NCBI RefSeq assembly: GCF_000316665.1
Contig: NC_019678.1
Coordinates: 6,262,001-6,326,000, forward strand
Direction: 5' to 3'
DNA: 64,000 nt
From: Rivularia sp. PCC 7116
GTDB lineage: Bacteria; Cyanobacteriota; Cyanobacteriia; Cyanobacteriales; Nostocaceae
The notes under the pieces are model-generated. The model was not told the DNA's origin and did no database searches. It saw only the letters and a program-made list of their open reading frames with translations. Position numbers and translations under genes: made by a program. Below are positions 46,425-56,425 of the stretch, piece after piece. The first letter of the stretch is position 1; the number at the start of each line of letters is the position of its first letter.

Positions 46425-47392
46425 TTAAGATTTGTTACGATATTTGTAAGCAGCCGAAGCTATTTCTTTGGCTTTATCTTGCGGGCTTCCCTTGACAGAT
46501 TGTTTTGTTTCCTCTATGACAATTCCAGCTTGAGCAGCTTGGCTATTAATATTCTCAATTAATCTGCCATAACTCCACTGATTAACGCTGCGGCGATATT
46601 GTTTAGCGTATTTTTTCTGAGCTTCGATAGATTCTGGGCATTTTTCTTCAGCTTTTGCTTGAATTTCGCTATTTATTTGTTCGCGCATACCTTCTAATTT
46701 GGGAAGCACGATACTACCAGCAGAATATTTTTGTGCGATCGCCACTATTTCCTTTGCCAATAATCTATCGATATACTCTCCTAGTTCAGAATCTCCATAT
46801 TGATTTGGTGCAGCTTGGCTTTGAGCTACTTTACGTTTGTGAGATAAAGCTTTCTTTTGCTGTCGCTGTCGATTCAGTAATCTGTAATTATTGCCCAGCA
46901 GTTGTTTGATGCTGCGGTAGGTGAAAACTTTACCCGAAATCATATCTACAACTGCGACAGTTGCAGGCTTTTCTAAACCAAGACTGACACCTAATAGAAT
47001 ATGAGATTGTCCTTTGTATAAAGGTTTGCTTGGGCGTGGATAAGGATTGTTGATTCTAGCCAGCGTGTTTTTCCTTCAAGTTGCAACTGCAAGCGCTTTT
47101 GAAGCTTTAACCAAGATTTGTAAGTGTAGCTCACCGTATTGATTGCGCTTGTGTAAAACCTTACAGATTGTCCAACAAAACGCGAGTCAGTTTTTAAAGG
47201 TTCGCACAGTTCCTTAATAGTTCCTGCTGGGACTTTGCCTTTGTGTTTCCAGGCTTCAAAGTCAGGGTGTTGACATACTAAAATCAACAACTCGTTTATG
47301 AGTGGTGTATTTAGCTCTGCCATTAGTTTCCATAATTCTTTACGGGTTGACACTCTGGCATTTAAACGGCATTGAATGGTAATTTGGCTCAT
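46425..47392 (-). pseudogene. cas12k: Cas12k, large internal out-of-frame deletion
   Basis: The 5' part starts MSQITIQ (47392) and matches the first 113 or so residues of Cas12k up to 'GKTRWLE'. It then runs out of frame to a stop at 46991. In the -1 frame, homology restarts at once as 'RINNPYPRPSKPLYKGQSHI', followed by 'VSLGLEKPATVAVVD', and runs to 'ASAAYKYRNKS' (46425), the C-terminal RuvC-like region. Compared with about 640 aa in the family, some 315 central residues are gone. The join is near 47050-47060. No canonical slippery heptamer is visible there. Probably non-functional. Confidence 0.88.
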
Positions 47393-47420
47393 AGGACAGC
47401 CAATAGAAGGGCTATGCTCC

Positions 47421-47440
47421 ATAATAACGTAGTTGTGTAA
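47421..47440. promoter_or_regulatory. Candidate CvkR operator at cas12k
   Basis: ATAATAACGTAGTTGTGTAA, 29 nt before the cas12k start, agrees at 17 of 20 positions with a site 15 nt before tnsB (62071-62090), same orientation relative to both genes. It lies in the cvkR/cas12k divergent region. CvkR is known to control cas12k and tnsB in related systems. Confidence 0.6.
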
Positions 47441-47485
47441 TAAAGCCCTAATTCTTCAATTAAATGTTTGTGTACAATCTGAAAT

Positions 47486-47932
47486 ATGGAAGACTCATTT
47501 TTCACCAGTAAAAAAGCCGCTGAAATTACAGGTTCTACTCTTCGTCAATTGCAGTATTGGCGAGAGAAGGAGGTAGTTGTACCTACTATTAACAGTTCGG
47601 GTACGGGACGTAGCGTTTACTACTCTGTTCAAGATTTACTGAAGTTGGCGGTAATACAATACTGTTTGAAAGCGGGTTTAAATTTTGATTTGGCAGCTAC
47701 AACTATTAAACAAGCTGAAAGCGATAAATTACTTACACCCACCAAATATGAGTTTGATATTAAACAAAATTTGAATATGCGTTATATGTTTAGTTTGTCT
47801 GAGGAGACAGGTAAACTAGAACTTGGGGAGTACGATGTGAAGAAGGCTCAATCATCAGTAGAAACTGGTAAGCCTGTAATTCCCGTGTGTTTGGATGATA
47901 TTTATCAACAATTAGCTGAAAAAATAGATTAA
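47486..47932 (+). CDS. cvkR: MerR-type CAST regulator CvkR
   Basis: 148 aa. A MerR-like winged HTH at the N terminus ('FTSKKAAEITGSTLRQLQYWREKEVV', residues 5-30, then 'GRSVYYSVQDLLKLAV'), followed by a dimerisation helix and a variable C-terminal part without metal-binding Cys. The position divergent from cas12k is that of CvkR repressors of V-K CASTs. It probably represses cas12k and tnsB through the shared 20-bp site. Confidence 0.85.
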   Translation: MEDSFFTSKKAAEITGSTLRQLQYWREKEVVVPTINSSGTGRSVYYSVQDLLKLAVIQYCLKAGLNFDLAATTIKQAESDKLLTPTKYEFDIKQNLNMRYMFSLSEETGKLELGEYDVKKAQSSVETGKPVIPVCLDDIYQQLAEKID

Positions 47933-47981
47933 TATTATACTTTTCCTGGAAGAATAGTAAAGACGTATTGGAGCGAATCAA

Positions 47982-49646
47982 GTGCCGCGTGAAAACAGGA
48001 AAGGTAGAAAGAGCAGTAAGAAGTCTACAGTTGACAATAATGGTTCTGGGCAATTGTCTCTACAGCTAGAAAATAAAGCTGAGGAGCGTTTGGACATTCC
48101 CGCAATGGAAACTTGGCTGTGGGAGGCTGCTTGTAAGATACGCGGTTGTACAGATGCGCCAAAATTCAAGGATTTTATTCTACCTCTCATTTTCTACAAA
48201 CGTCTTTCTGATGTTTTTGATGATGAGTTTGTTGCTTGTGAGGAGAAATTTGGCGGTACGGATTTAGCTCGTGCTTTTATTGAAGCAGATCATCGAGATG
48301 CGTTAAAAAATAATCGTCAGCCCATTGTTCGTTACTATATTCCTCAAGATTACTGTTGGGACAAGATTCGCTTTCATCCTAAAGATGGGTTGGGTGAGTT
48401 TGTGACAACGGCTATGCGGGAAGTGGAAAAGTTGAATCCTGGCTTATCGGAAACACTAAAGCTAAAGGATTATAACGAAAAGCAGCAAAATGAGCGTATT
48501 TTGGATGATGACCGTTTATCAAGTTTAATTGAAGTAATTAGTCGGCATCGGTTGGGATTAAAAAATACTAATGCGGATGTTTTAGGGGAAGCCTACGAGT
48601 ATCTTTTACGTAAATTTGCGGAAGGACAGGGACAAAGTGCGGGAGAATTTTTGACACCTTCTGAGGTGGGTTGGTTGATTGGTGAAATTATTGCTCCAGA
48701 ACCTTATACGAAGATTTATGACCCTACTTGTGGTTCTGCAAGGTTGTTAATTAAGCCACGTTTGGTATTTAATCGCCAACATCCAGGAGAGGAAAGTAAA
48801 GCACCTCGGCTGTACGGACAGGAATTGAACCACACAACTTTTTCTATTGCCAAAATGAATATGTTTTTGCAGGATTTTACCGATTCGCAGATTGAAATTG
48901 GCGATACCTTCCGACAACCTAAATTTACAGTTGATAAAAAACTGATGCGCTTTGATTATGTAGTTGCTAACCCGATGTGGAATGATAACAACTACGATGC
49001 AGATGCTTATGAAGCTGATTCTTTTGAACGCTTCAAGGATGGAATTGCTCATAAGAATACAGCAGATTGGGGTTGGGTACAAATTATTTGGGCATCTTTG
49101 AAAGATAACGGACGGGCTGCGGTGGTTTTGGATACTGGAGCGGTGTCTCGCGGTTCGGGAAGTAAGAATAAGGATAAGGAAAGAGATATTCGTAAAGAGT
49201 TTGTGGAAAAGGACAGAGTTGAAGGTGTGATATTGCTTCCTGAAAACTTGTTTTATAACACCACAGCACCGGGAGTAATTATATTATTAAATCGGCAGAA
49301 GCCATTAGAAAGAAAAGGTGAGTTTTTGCTGATTAATGCTGCTGATTATTTTATCAAAGGCGACCCCAAGAATATTTTGACAAAGGAAGGAATTAAGAAG
49401 GTTGTTGAAGTTTATCAGAAGTGGGAGACGCGGGAGAAGTTTAGTAAGATTGTTAAGTTAGAAGAGTTAAATGTTGCGGATTATAATTTGAGTCCGTCAC
49501 AGTTTGTAGATATTAATGATAAATTTGTTCATCGTTCGATTGGGGATATTTTGGCAGATTTAGCGGTAGCGAAGCAAGAGCGGGAATGGGCTGATAAGGA
49601 TTTAAATGAGGTGTTGGCGAAGTTGAATTTAGATATGAGGGGGTAA
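47982..49646 (+). CDS. hsdM: Type I restriction-modification methyltransferase HsdM
   Basis: 554 aa, GTG start, 49 nt after cvkR. N-terminal HsdM_N helical domain ('METWLWEAACKIRGCTDAPKFKDFILPLIFYKRLSDVF'), then an N6-adenine methyltransferase domain with SAM motif 'YDPTCGSARLL' (about 245) and 'VVANPMWN' in place of the common NPPF/Y catalytic motif. It forms the M2S complex with HsdS. First gene of the cargo RM operon. Confidence 0.92.
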   Translation: MPRENRKGRKSSKKSTVDNNGSGQLSLQLENKAEERLDIPAMETWLWEAACKIRGCTDAPKFKDFILPLIFYKRLSDVFDDEFVACEEKFGGTDLARAFIEADHRDALKNNRQPIVRYYIPQDYCWDKIRFHPKDGLGEFVTTAMREVEKLNPGLSETLKLKDYNEKQQNERILDDDRLSSLIEVISRHRLGLKNTNADVLGEAYEYLLRKFAEGQGQSAGEFLTPSEVGWLIGEIIAPEPYTKIYDPTCGSARLLIKPRLVFNRQHPGEESKAPRLYGQELNHTTFSIAKMNMFLQDFTDSQIEIGDTFRQPKFTVDKKLMRFDYVVANPMWNDNNYDADAYEADSFERFKDGIAHKNTADWGWVQIIWASLKDNGRAAVVLDTGAVSRGSGSKNKDKERDIRKEFVEKDRVEGVILLPENLFYNTTAPGVIILLNRQKPLERKGEFLLINAADYFIKGDPKNILTKEGIKKVVEVYQKWETREKFSKIVKLEELNVADYNLSPSQFVDINDKFVHRSIGDILADLAVAKQEREWADKDLNEVLAKLNLDMRG

Positions 49647-49648
49647 GG

Positions 49649-50938
49649 ATGAATGAGATAGAATTACCTTCTTATTGGAAAATTATAAATTTAGAAAAAA
49701 TCTGCAAAAAAAAGCCTCAAAATGGAGCTTTTATCAAAAAACCTGAATGGGATGAAGGCACAATTTTTGTTAATGTTAAAGATACATATAGAGATGTAGT
49801 TGTTAACCTAACAAAAGTAAAACGTTTAAAAGCTTCACTTGAAGATGTCAAAAAATACGGTCTTAAAGTAGGTGATTTGTTATTTGTCCGCTCTTCGCTA
49901 AAGCGTGAAGGTATTGGTCAATGTTGCCTTATAGAGACATTAATTGAACCTGCAATATTTGATTGCCATTTAATTAGAATATCTACAATCAAAGAAATTG
50001 CATATCCTCTTTACATAGCATATTTTTTTCTGTCTGAGCCAGCTAGAAATGACTTAATTGCAAGGTCTAAAACTACTACAATGACTACTATTAACCAACA
50101 AGGTTTGATAGAGTCTACCATTCCTCTCCCCCCACTCCCCGAACAAAAATCAATAGCCCAAACCCTGCGAACCATCCAGAAAGCCAAACAAACCCGTCAG
50201 CGAGAGTTAGAACTCGAACGGGAACGCAAAGCTGCACTGATGCAGTATCTTTTTACTCATGGGACTCGTAATGAAGCGCTTCAGCAGACGGAAATTGGTG
50301 AGATTCCTGAGAGTTGGGATGTTGTGAAGTTGGAAAGTTTGCTACGAGAACCTTTAAAAAACGGTCATTCAGCACCAGCAAGTAATTCTAAAGAAGGTAT
50401 TAGGACTCTTATTTTAACAGCGGTAACTAAAAATAATTTTTCTATTAAAAATACAAAATTAACTCAAGCTAATGCTGATAAAGTTAAAAATCTGTGGCTA
50501 GAACCTGGCGATATTTTTATTGAAAGAGCAAATACTTATGAAATGGTAGGGTTAGCTGCTTTGTATGAGGGTGAAACAAACTTTGCTATTTATCCTGATT
50601 TAATGGTTCGCGTTCGAGTCAAACAAGAAACAATTTTTCCTAAGTATTTGGTTGAGTTTTTTCTGACTCCAATGTGCAGAGCTTATTTTAAGAAAAATGC
50701 TTCTGGAACAGCAGCTAGTATGCCAAAAATAGATCAAGGTGTAATACGAAGAGTTAATATTCTACTACCTTCTTATGAAGAGCAGAAGGAAATTGTTGAG
50801 ATATCAAGAAGTTGCGATCGCAAAATTTCCTCCTTAGAAAAAGAAATCGCGATTCTCGACGAACTTTTCCACGCCATGTTAGAACAACTGATGACAGGTA
50901 AAATATCTACCAAACACTTAAGCGAGATACACTTATGA
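49649..50938 (+). CDS. hsdS: Type I specificity subunit HsdS
   Basis: 429 aa. Two target-recognition domains, each ending in the conserved helix ('[15 protein letters not shown]' near 165; '[16 protein letters not shown]' near 375), separated by a central coiled coil ('[19 protein letters not shown]'). Starts 2 nt after hsdM and overlaps hsdR by 4 nt. The sequence specificity cannot be read from the protein alone. Confidence 0.92.
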   Translation: MNEIELPSYWKIINLEKICKKKPQNGAFIKKPEWDEGTIFVNVKDTYRDVVVNLTKVKRLKASLEDVKKYGLKVGDLLFVRSSLKREGIGQCCLIETLIEPAIFDCHLIRISTIKEIAYPLYIAYFFLSEPARNDLIARSKTTTMTTINQQGLIESTIPLPPLPEQKSIAQTLRTIQKAKQTRQRELELERERKAALMQYLFTHGTRNEALQQTEIGEIPESWDVVKLESLLREPLKNGHSAPASNSKEGIRTLILTAVTKNNFSIKNTKLTQANADKVKNLWLEPGDIFIERANTYEMVGLAALYEGETNFAIYPDLMVRVRVKQETIFPKYLVEFFLTPMCRAYFKKNASGTAASMPKIDQGVIRRVNILLPSYEEQKEIVEISRSCDRKISSLEKEIAILDELFHAMLEQLMTGKISTKHLSEIHL

Positions 50939-53900
50939 GTGAAGCCTCCGCCGTTCAAAGACCAATGCTAAAATATGCCAATCAAATTGGCTGGGACTAT
51001 TTATCTACAAAGGAAGCATTACAACGGCGAGAAGGAAAGGGAGAGGATAAACTCAAAGAGCGCTACTTAACCGATATTCTCCGCACTCAACTAATTAAAC
51101 TCAACCCCGGTGTTGTCACTTCTAACAACGTTGATGAAATTCTTCGTCGTCTGCGTAACCTTGATAGTACCATTGCAGGCAACCGCGAAGCTTTAAACTG
51201 GTTGCAGGGTAAAGAATCTATCTTTGTAGAAACAGAAAACCGCGATAGAAACGTTACTCTTATAGACTTTAACAACCCCGAAAATAACATCTTCCAAGTT
51301 ACTGATGAATGGACGCAAAAAGGTGTAATAGTTAAGAACCGGGCTGATGTAATTTTTCTGATCAACGGTATTCCCGTCGCTATAGCAGAAGCCAAGGGAG
51401 AAAGGAAAACTGATGGTTTAGCATTGGGAATCAACCAAATTCGTCGCTACCACAACGAAACTCCGGAGATACTTACTTTTCCTCAACTCTTTGAAGTCAC
51501 CGAACTGTGGAATTTTTGGTATGGCTTAACCTGGAATACTAACCGTAAGAATTTATTTGAGTGGAAATTGACCTCTCCCCTAACCCCTCCCCTACAAGGG
51601 AAGGGGAATAAAGTTATTCAAGAAGGGGATTACGAAGAGAAAATCAAAACCTTCTTTGATAAACAACGGTTTTTGAAAGTTCTCAGATATTATATTGTTT
51701 TCCTCGAACGAGATGAGGGTTTAACTAAAGTTGTTCTCCGTCAACATCAAACCCGTGCTGTTGAGAAAGTCATAGAACGGATTCAAGACAATACCAAGAA
51801 AAAGGGACTTGTTTGGCATACCCAAGGTAGCGGTAAAACCCTGACGATGATTACAGTTGCTGCTCTACTCCGCAATATTAGCGGTGATAACACTGTAATT
51901 ATGATAGTTGACCGCAACGAGCTAGAAAATCAACTTGATAAAAATCTTATAGCTTACGGTATTAAAAGCTATGAGTTAGCAGAAAATAAAGTCGAATTAC
52001 AGCAACTTATCCGTGATGATTATCGTGGCTTAATTGTGGCGATGATTCACAAGTTTGACAAAATGGATGTTGTAAACCAGCGTTCTACAATTTCCGTTTT
52101 AGTAGATGAAGCGCACCGTACAACTGGGGGTAATTTCGGAATTTACTTAATGGCTGCGCTTCCCAATGCAACTTTTATCGGTTTCACGGGTACACCAGTT
52201 AGTAAAGTAGCGAAAGGGAAAAAAAGCACATTCGACACATTCGGCGAACCTAGTGACGACAAAAAGACTTTAGACCTTTATTCTACCGCCGACTCGGTAA
52301 GAGATGGTACGACTTTACAACTCAATTATGCTCTTGCTGCATCGGAGTTTCTGGTTCCCAAAGAAATTTTAGAACAAGAATTTTTACAATTACAAAACAC
52401 CGAAGACGTTAGCGATATTGAGGAACTTGACGGTATACTTCAACGGGCTGTTAATTTAAGAAACTTCCTCAAAAGCGATGACAGAGTTGATAAAGTTGCT
52501 CAATTCGTCGCCAAACATTTCCGCGAAACTGTTGAACCAATGGGTTTCAAAGCCTTTTTGGTAGGTGTAGACCGCGAAGCCTGTAAACTTTATAAACAAG
52601 CCCTTGACAAATATCTCCCTGCTGAATATTCAAAAGTTGTTTATTCCCGTACCACTGAGGAAGGATTGCGAGAATATAATCTTACAGAAACAAAAGAGAA
52701 AGAAGTCCGCAAAGCTTTTATTAAAAAATCCGTTGTTTCCGCTCAAATTATTTTATCTAAAAAAGCTGTAGATTTTATTGAATCTCGTCCTCAAGATTTT
52801 ACTTACGACTCCAACAGCAATTTAACTATTACAGGTAACTGTTCCCGTGAAGATGTTCAAACCCTAGAAAACTATTGCGATAACGAACCAGATGCAGTTA
52901 GTAAAATCCGTCAACTTTACGAAGACTACAGCAAAGGATTACCCAAAATCCTCATCGTCACCGAGAAACTGCTAACGGGTTTTGATGCACCGATACTTTA
53001 CTGTATGTATCTCGACAAACCAATGCGCGACCATGTTTTATTACAAGGAATAGCGCGTGTTAACCGTCCCTACGCAGATGCATCCGGCTTAGTTAAACCC
53101 TACGGTTTTGTTCTCGATTTTATCGGCATTTTTGGGGAAAATCTAGAGAAAGCTTTATCATTTGAATCTGGAGAAATTAACCACGTCATCCAGAATCTTG
53201 ATGTTGTGAAACAAGAACTAAATAGTTTAATGGAAGACACTGCACCTGTGTATTTACCATTAGCTAGAGGATGGGACGATAAAGCCAAAGAAAAAGCTGC
53301 GGTACATTTTGCTGATAAAGAAATACGAGAAGAATTCTTTAGATTTGCCCGAAAATTGCAGACTATTTACGAAATTCTCTCACCCGACCCAGATTTAGGT
53401 GGGGAATTCATGAAAAAATACAAAGCCATTGTTAGACTTTACGCCACAATACGCGCAGCTTATAATACCAATCCTTACATAGATTTAGAACTCGTCGCCA
53501 AAACCAAAGAACTAGTACGTCGTAACGTTAAAATTGGCGAGTTAGAAATGCCGGGAACGATTCACCAACTTAACGCCGAACAATTAGAAAAATTCCGTCA
53601 AACTGACACAACCGATAACGTTAAAATTCTAAACTTAAGTAAGGCAATTTCCAAAGACGTAATTGAGGGAAGTGCGCGATCGCCATTTTTGATTTCCATT
53701 GGTGAACGAGCCGAGAAAGTCCGTCAAGCCTTTGAAAACCGCCAAATAGAAGCTTCTGAAGCTTTAACTCAACTAAATGAAATAGCCGACGAACGTGTTG
53801 AAGCAGAGCAAGAGCGTCAGCAGCTAGATGTTGATGAAAATACCTTCGCCATCTACACTGTCATTAAGCAAGCAGTAGATAACCAAAATGTCGAGCAAGC

Positions 53901-54072
53901 TAAAACCATTAACGCAGTTTACAGCAACTTCCCCGATTACTGGTGGGATGCTCGTCAAGAAATCGACTTAAGAACAGAACTCTACGCTACTCTTTACCCC
54001 TTAACAAACGAAGTTGAGAAAACAATTGAAGTTAGTAATAACTTACTAAAACTAGAACGGGTTGAATCATGA
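50935..54072 (+). CDS. hsdR: Type I restriction endonuclease HsdR
   Basis: 1045 aa. PD-(D/E)XK nuclease near residues 135-155 ('RADVIFLI...IAEAKG'), SF2 helicase with Walker A TQGSGKT, DEAH box VDEAHRT and 'GFTGTP', plus motif VI 'QGIARVNR', then a C-terminal helical region that docks on HsdM. Residues about 212-224 ('[13 protein letters not shown]') come from an in-frame dispersed repeat between nuclease and helicase parts. Otherwise intact. Confidence 0.92.
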   Translation: MSEASAVQRPMLKYANQIGWDYLSTKEALQRREGKGEDKLKERYLTDILRTQLIKLNPGVVTSNNVDEILRRLRNLDSTIAGNREALNWLQGKESIFVETENRDRNVTLIDFNNPENNIFQVTDEWTQKGVIVKNRADVIFLINGIPVAIAEAKGERKTDGLALGINQIRRYHNETPEILTFPQLFEVTELWNFWYGLTWNTNRKNLFEWKLTSPLTPPLQGKGNKVIQEGDYEEKIKTFFDKQRFLKVLRYYIVFLERDEGLTKVVLRQHQTRAVEKVIERIQDNTKKKGLVWHTQGSGKTLTMITVAALLRNISGDNTVIMIVDRNELENQLDKNLIAYGIKSYELAENKVELQQLIRDDYRGLIVAMIHKFDKMDVVNQRSTISVLVDEAHRTTGGNFGIYLMAALPNATFIGFTGTPVSKVAKGKKSTFDTFGEPSDDKKTLDLYSTADSVRDGTTLQLNYALAASEFLVPKEILEQEFLQLQNTEDVSDIEELDGILQRAVNLRNFLKSDDRVDKVAQFVAKHFRETVEPMGFKAFLVGVDREACKLYKQALDKYLPAEYSKVVYSRTTEEGLREYNLTETKEKEVRKAFIKKSVVSAQIILSKKAVDFIESRPQDFTYDSNSNLTITGNCSREDVQTLENYCDNEPDAVSKIRQLYEDYSKGLPKILIVTEKLLTGFDAPILYCMYLDKPMRDHVLLQGIARVNRPYADASGLVKPYGFVLDFIGIFGENLEKALSFESGEINHVIQNLDVVKQELNSLMEDTAPVYLPLARGWDDKAKEKAAVHFADKEIREEFFRFARKLQTIYEILSPDPDLGGEFMKKYKAIVRLYATIRAAYNTNPYIDLELVAKTKELVRRNVKIGELEMPGTIHQLNAEQLEKFRQTDTTDNVKILNLSKAISKDVIEGSARSPFLISIGERAEKVRQAFENRQIEASEALTQLNEIADERVEAEQERQQLDVDENTFAIYTVIKQAVDNQNVEQAKTINAVYSNFPDYWWDARQEIDLRTELYATLYPLTNEVEKTIEVSNNLLKLERVES
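51568..51612. repeat. Dispersed repeat inside hsdR
   Basis: ACCTCTCCCCTAACCCCTCC followed by CCTACAAGGGAAGGGG: a short pyrimidine/purine palindromic repeat usually found between genes in these genomes, here read through in frame as '[13 protein letters not shown]'. Confidence 0.6.
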
Positions 54073-54410
54073 GCGCTACTCCCTTACAGTCCAAAATCCA
54101 AGATTCAGCAAAGTGGAAAGACAGCCAAGAACTCAAAGATGCTGTAAGTAAGTGGGAAGAACGAATTAACGTCAAAGTTAAGAAAATTAGCTTACGTGGG
54201 ATGAAGCGAAAATGGGCATCTATTTCTACCACGGGAAATTTAACGCTGAATACAGAATTATTGGAACTACCTAAAGAACTAGGTGAGTTTGTTATCGTTC
54301 ATGAATTAGTACATTTGCTCGTACCCAATCATGGAAAGGTGTTTAAGTGCTTTATGTCCATTTATTTGCCGGATTGGGAGGAGAGGGAGAAGCGATTGCA
54401 AGAAAAATAA
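54069..54410 (+). CDS. DUF45/YgjP-like zinc metallopeptidase
   Basis: 113 aa. HELVH zinc-binding motif plus the downstream His ('[11 protein letters not shown]') of the M48-like DUF45 family. Overlaps hsdR by 4 nt. Genes of this family often end type I RM operons; the role there is not established. Short compared with stand-alone YgjP (about 170 aa), lacking part of the N terminus. Confidence 0.85.
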   Translation: MSATPLQSKIQDSAKWKDSQELKDAVSKWEERINVKVKKISLRGMKRKWASISTTGNLTLNTELLELPKELGEFVIVHELVHLLVPNHGKVFKCFMSIYLPDWEEREKRLQEK

Positions 54411-54575
54411 GACTTCTGGAATAAGCTTTTTGTGTCAGTATAAATTTTAATCCCTTTGAATAATAAGATTGCTGACCGTAAATCTTAAGTGTGGGAAGCG
54501 TCACTGACTAATAGTCGGAATTAAGCTAATCTATAAGATGAAAAGCTATCTCACTGGTCATGGCATTTTTTTAAG

Positions 54576-55361
54576 ATGAAGCTCCCAGATTATGAAAGAG
54601 TCATATATGAGTACAATCCTCTAATTGAGGTGACTGCTCAAATCAGGTTTCCAACTATTTTGAAAATTACAAGCCAGCAACCTGTAGATTTTCAAGATAG
54701 TGTTAGGTTTGAATATCCTATTTTTGAAGCTTCTAGAAACCTGCAAATACCAGTTGAAGTGTCAAACCTCTTGACTCAATTTAGCCCAAATATTGCTAGT
54801 GATTTGACATATCAATTTAAGTCGGAAGATTTAAGTTGGCAGCTTTCTCTAGATAAAAACTCTATTACACTTGTTACTAATAAATATGAAAGATATGAAA
54901 AATTTATTGAAAAATTTAAAAATACTGTAGAAATATTTGAGAAGATATATAATCCATCATTTTACTCAAGAATAAGCTTAAGATACCGTGATTTAATTAT
55001 TAGGTCAAAACTAAATATTCCTGATAAAGAATGGATGGAATTAATACCTAAACATATTGCGTCTGAACTATATACTCCAGAGCTAGAAGAATCAATAATC
55101 AATTTTGTCAAAAATTTAAAGTTACAAACCGATTTTGGTCAAGTAAACTTTAATCATGGACTTGTCCAGGTTAAGGATACAGAAAAAAATATTGATGAAT
55201 TAGCTTATTTATTAGATGCTGATTTTTTCACACAAGAAAAGTTAGAAAGAGGTAAGAATGTTTGGAGTACGTTTGATAAAGCAAATCGTACAGCCAGAAA
55301 TCTCTTTCGTTGGAGTATAACAGAAGAATTACACAATGCAATGCGACCCCAAACTATATAG
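54576..55361 (+). CDS. TIGR04255-family protein
   Basis: 261 aa. The start 'YERVIYEYNPLIEVTAQIRFPTIL' and 'FYSRISLRYRDLIIRSKL' match the TIGR04255 pattern, a family common in defence and mobile regions but without known function. No enzyme motif visible. It overlaps the next gene by 26 nt, so the three genes 54576-56363 are probably one unit. The 165-bp gap before it holds no gene and probably its promoter. Confidence 0.75.
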   Translation: MKLPDYERVIYEYNPLIEVTAQIRFPTILKITSQQPVDFQDSVRFEYPIFEASRNLQIPVEVSNLLTQFSPNIASDLTYQFKSEDLSWQLSLDKNSITLVTNKYERYEKFIEKFKNTVEIFEKIYNPSFYSRISLRYRDLIIRSKLNIPDKEWMELIPKHIASELYTPELEESIINFVKNLKLQTDFGQVNFNHGLVQVKDTEKNIDELAYLLDADFFTQEKLERGKNVWSTFDKANRTARNLFRWSITEELHNAMRPQTI

Positions 55362-55761
55362 CTCTATGCAAACAATAACTGGTAGTGCTACAACCAATAA
55401 TTTAATTTGGCAAAGATATAAACTAATATCAAATCCTGCCCAAACACTTGATTGGCAATCTTTGTCATCGGGTACAACAAATTTAGAAGTTAATATATCT
55501 ATAGATTCGCCTTTTAAAGCTGAATCGTCAGAGCAGTTCGTTTTGCTAGTCAAATGTTTAAAATTTATTAGTTTACTGTTTGCGACTTCCCCAATAGAAG
55601 GTTTAGAAGAAGCATCAGAAGCGCTTGAAAGTATGGTGGAATACTATAAAAATAATACGTCTGATTGGCAACAAAGTAGCTTACCACAAAGTTTAGAAAT
55701 AATTACAGGCAACGTATTACCTAGTGAAGTCAGACCACCTTTAATTCTTGATTTTGAATAG
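55336..55761 (+). CDS. Partner of TIGR04255 protein, unknown
   Basis: 141 aa, overlapping the TIGR04255 gene by 26 nt in another frame. The start could be the internal Met at 55366 ('MQTITGSATTNN'). Helical region 'AESSEQFVLLVKCLKFISLLFATSPIEGLEEASEALESMVEYY'. No known domain recognised. Tight coupling suggests a complex with its neighbours. Confidence 0.5.
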   Translation: MQCDPKLYSSMQTITGSATTNNLIWQRYKLISNPAQTLDWQSLSSGTTNLEVNISIDSPFKAESSEQFVLLVKCLKFISLLFATSPIEGLEEASEALESMVEYYKNNTSDWQQSSLPQSLEIITGNVLPSEVRPPLILDFE

Positions 55762-55769
55762 CTTTTATT

Positions 55770-56363
55770 ATGCCTAAAAGTTTAATTTATAGAGCCTCTT
55801 TCTTCTCAGAGGCTCTTAGACAGGGGGAAATTTTAACAGGAGTAAGACAGTTTAAACCCGTTCCAAACGAATCATTACCACAAATAGAAAAAATACAGTT
55901 TAAACCTATAATTCATCCCTATGCAATTATTGTTAGTCAAGATTGCGATTTAGACTGGGACTATGCAGCTAGGCAAAATGATAATAAACCATTTAAATTA
56001 TTAAATTCAATAATTTTTTGTGAAGTGTATACAGCGCAAGATATTCGCTCTAATAAAGAGAATAAAATCAACTCATCTGAATGGAATTTGGTAAAATCCA
56101 ACCGTCATATGCAATACCATTTTCTAGAAAAAGTACCTTCAAATTGTGAATTAAGTCAGGAAGGATTGCCTGAATTAACAGCAGATTTTAAAAAAGCTTT
56201 TGCGATAGATGCGGGATTTATTTATCATCAAATCAATCATAATATTGCTAAACGGCGTACAATACTTGAATGCCCATATTTACAAGACTTTTCCCAGCGT
56301 TATCATGCCTATCAAGGACGTGTTGCACTTCCCGCACAACATGAAAGTGAAAAAGGAGGATAA
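55770..56363 (+). CDS. Third gene of TIGR04255 module, unknown
   Basis: 197 aa, 8 nt after the previous gene. Notable blocks: 'YAIIVSQDCDLDWDYAARQND' (Cys-Asp rich, conserved-looking), 'SNRHMQYHFLEKVP' and 'NIAKRRTILECPYLQDFSQRYHAYQGR'. The SQDCDL block could bind a metal or a nucleotide, but this is a guess. No family named. Confidence 0.5.
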   Translation: MPKSLIYRASFFSEALRQGEILTGVRQFKPVPNESLPQIEKIQFKPIIHPYAIIVSQDCDLDWDYAARQNDNKPFKLLNSIIFCEVYTAQDIRSNKENKINSSEWNLVKSNRHMQYHFLEKVPSNCELSQEGLPELTADFKKAFAIDAGFIYHQINHNIAKRRTILECPYLQDFSQRYHAYQGRVALPAQHESEKGG

Positions 56364-56425
56364 AAGTAGAAATTAAGTAAGGAAAATTGACAATCTAGCT
56401 TAGAAAAATCTCCATATGTAAATGG

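Noticed and set aside
46250-46562. Plus-strand open frames near 46250-46562
   Set aside because: They lie on the complement of the tracrRNA and cas12k 3' end; composition and lack of ribosome-binding sites mark them as shadows.
47050-47075. Programmed frameshift joining the two Cas12k parts
   Set aside because: No X-XXY-YYZ heptamer in the right frame, and the product would still miss half the protein; a deletion is simpler.
46991-47422. A stand-alone 143-aa protein and a separate 172-aa protein
   Set aside because: Both are halves of Cas12k; the homology continues in the other frame exactly at the join, so one broken gene explains them better than two small genes.
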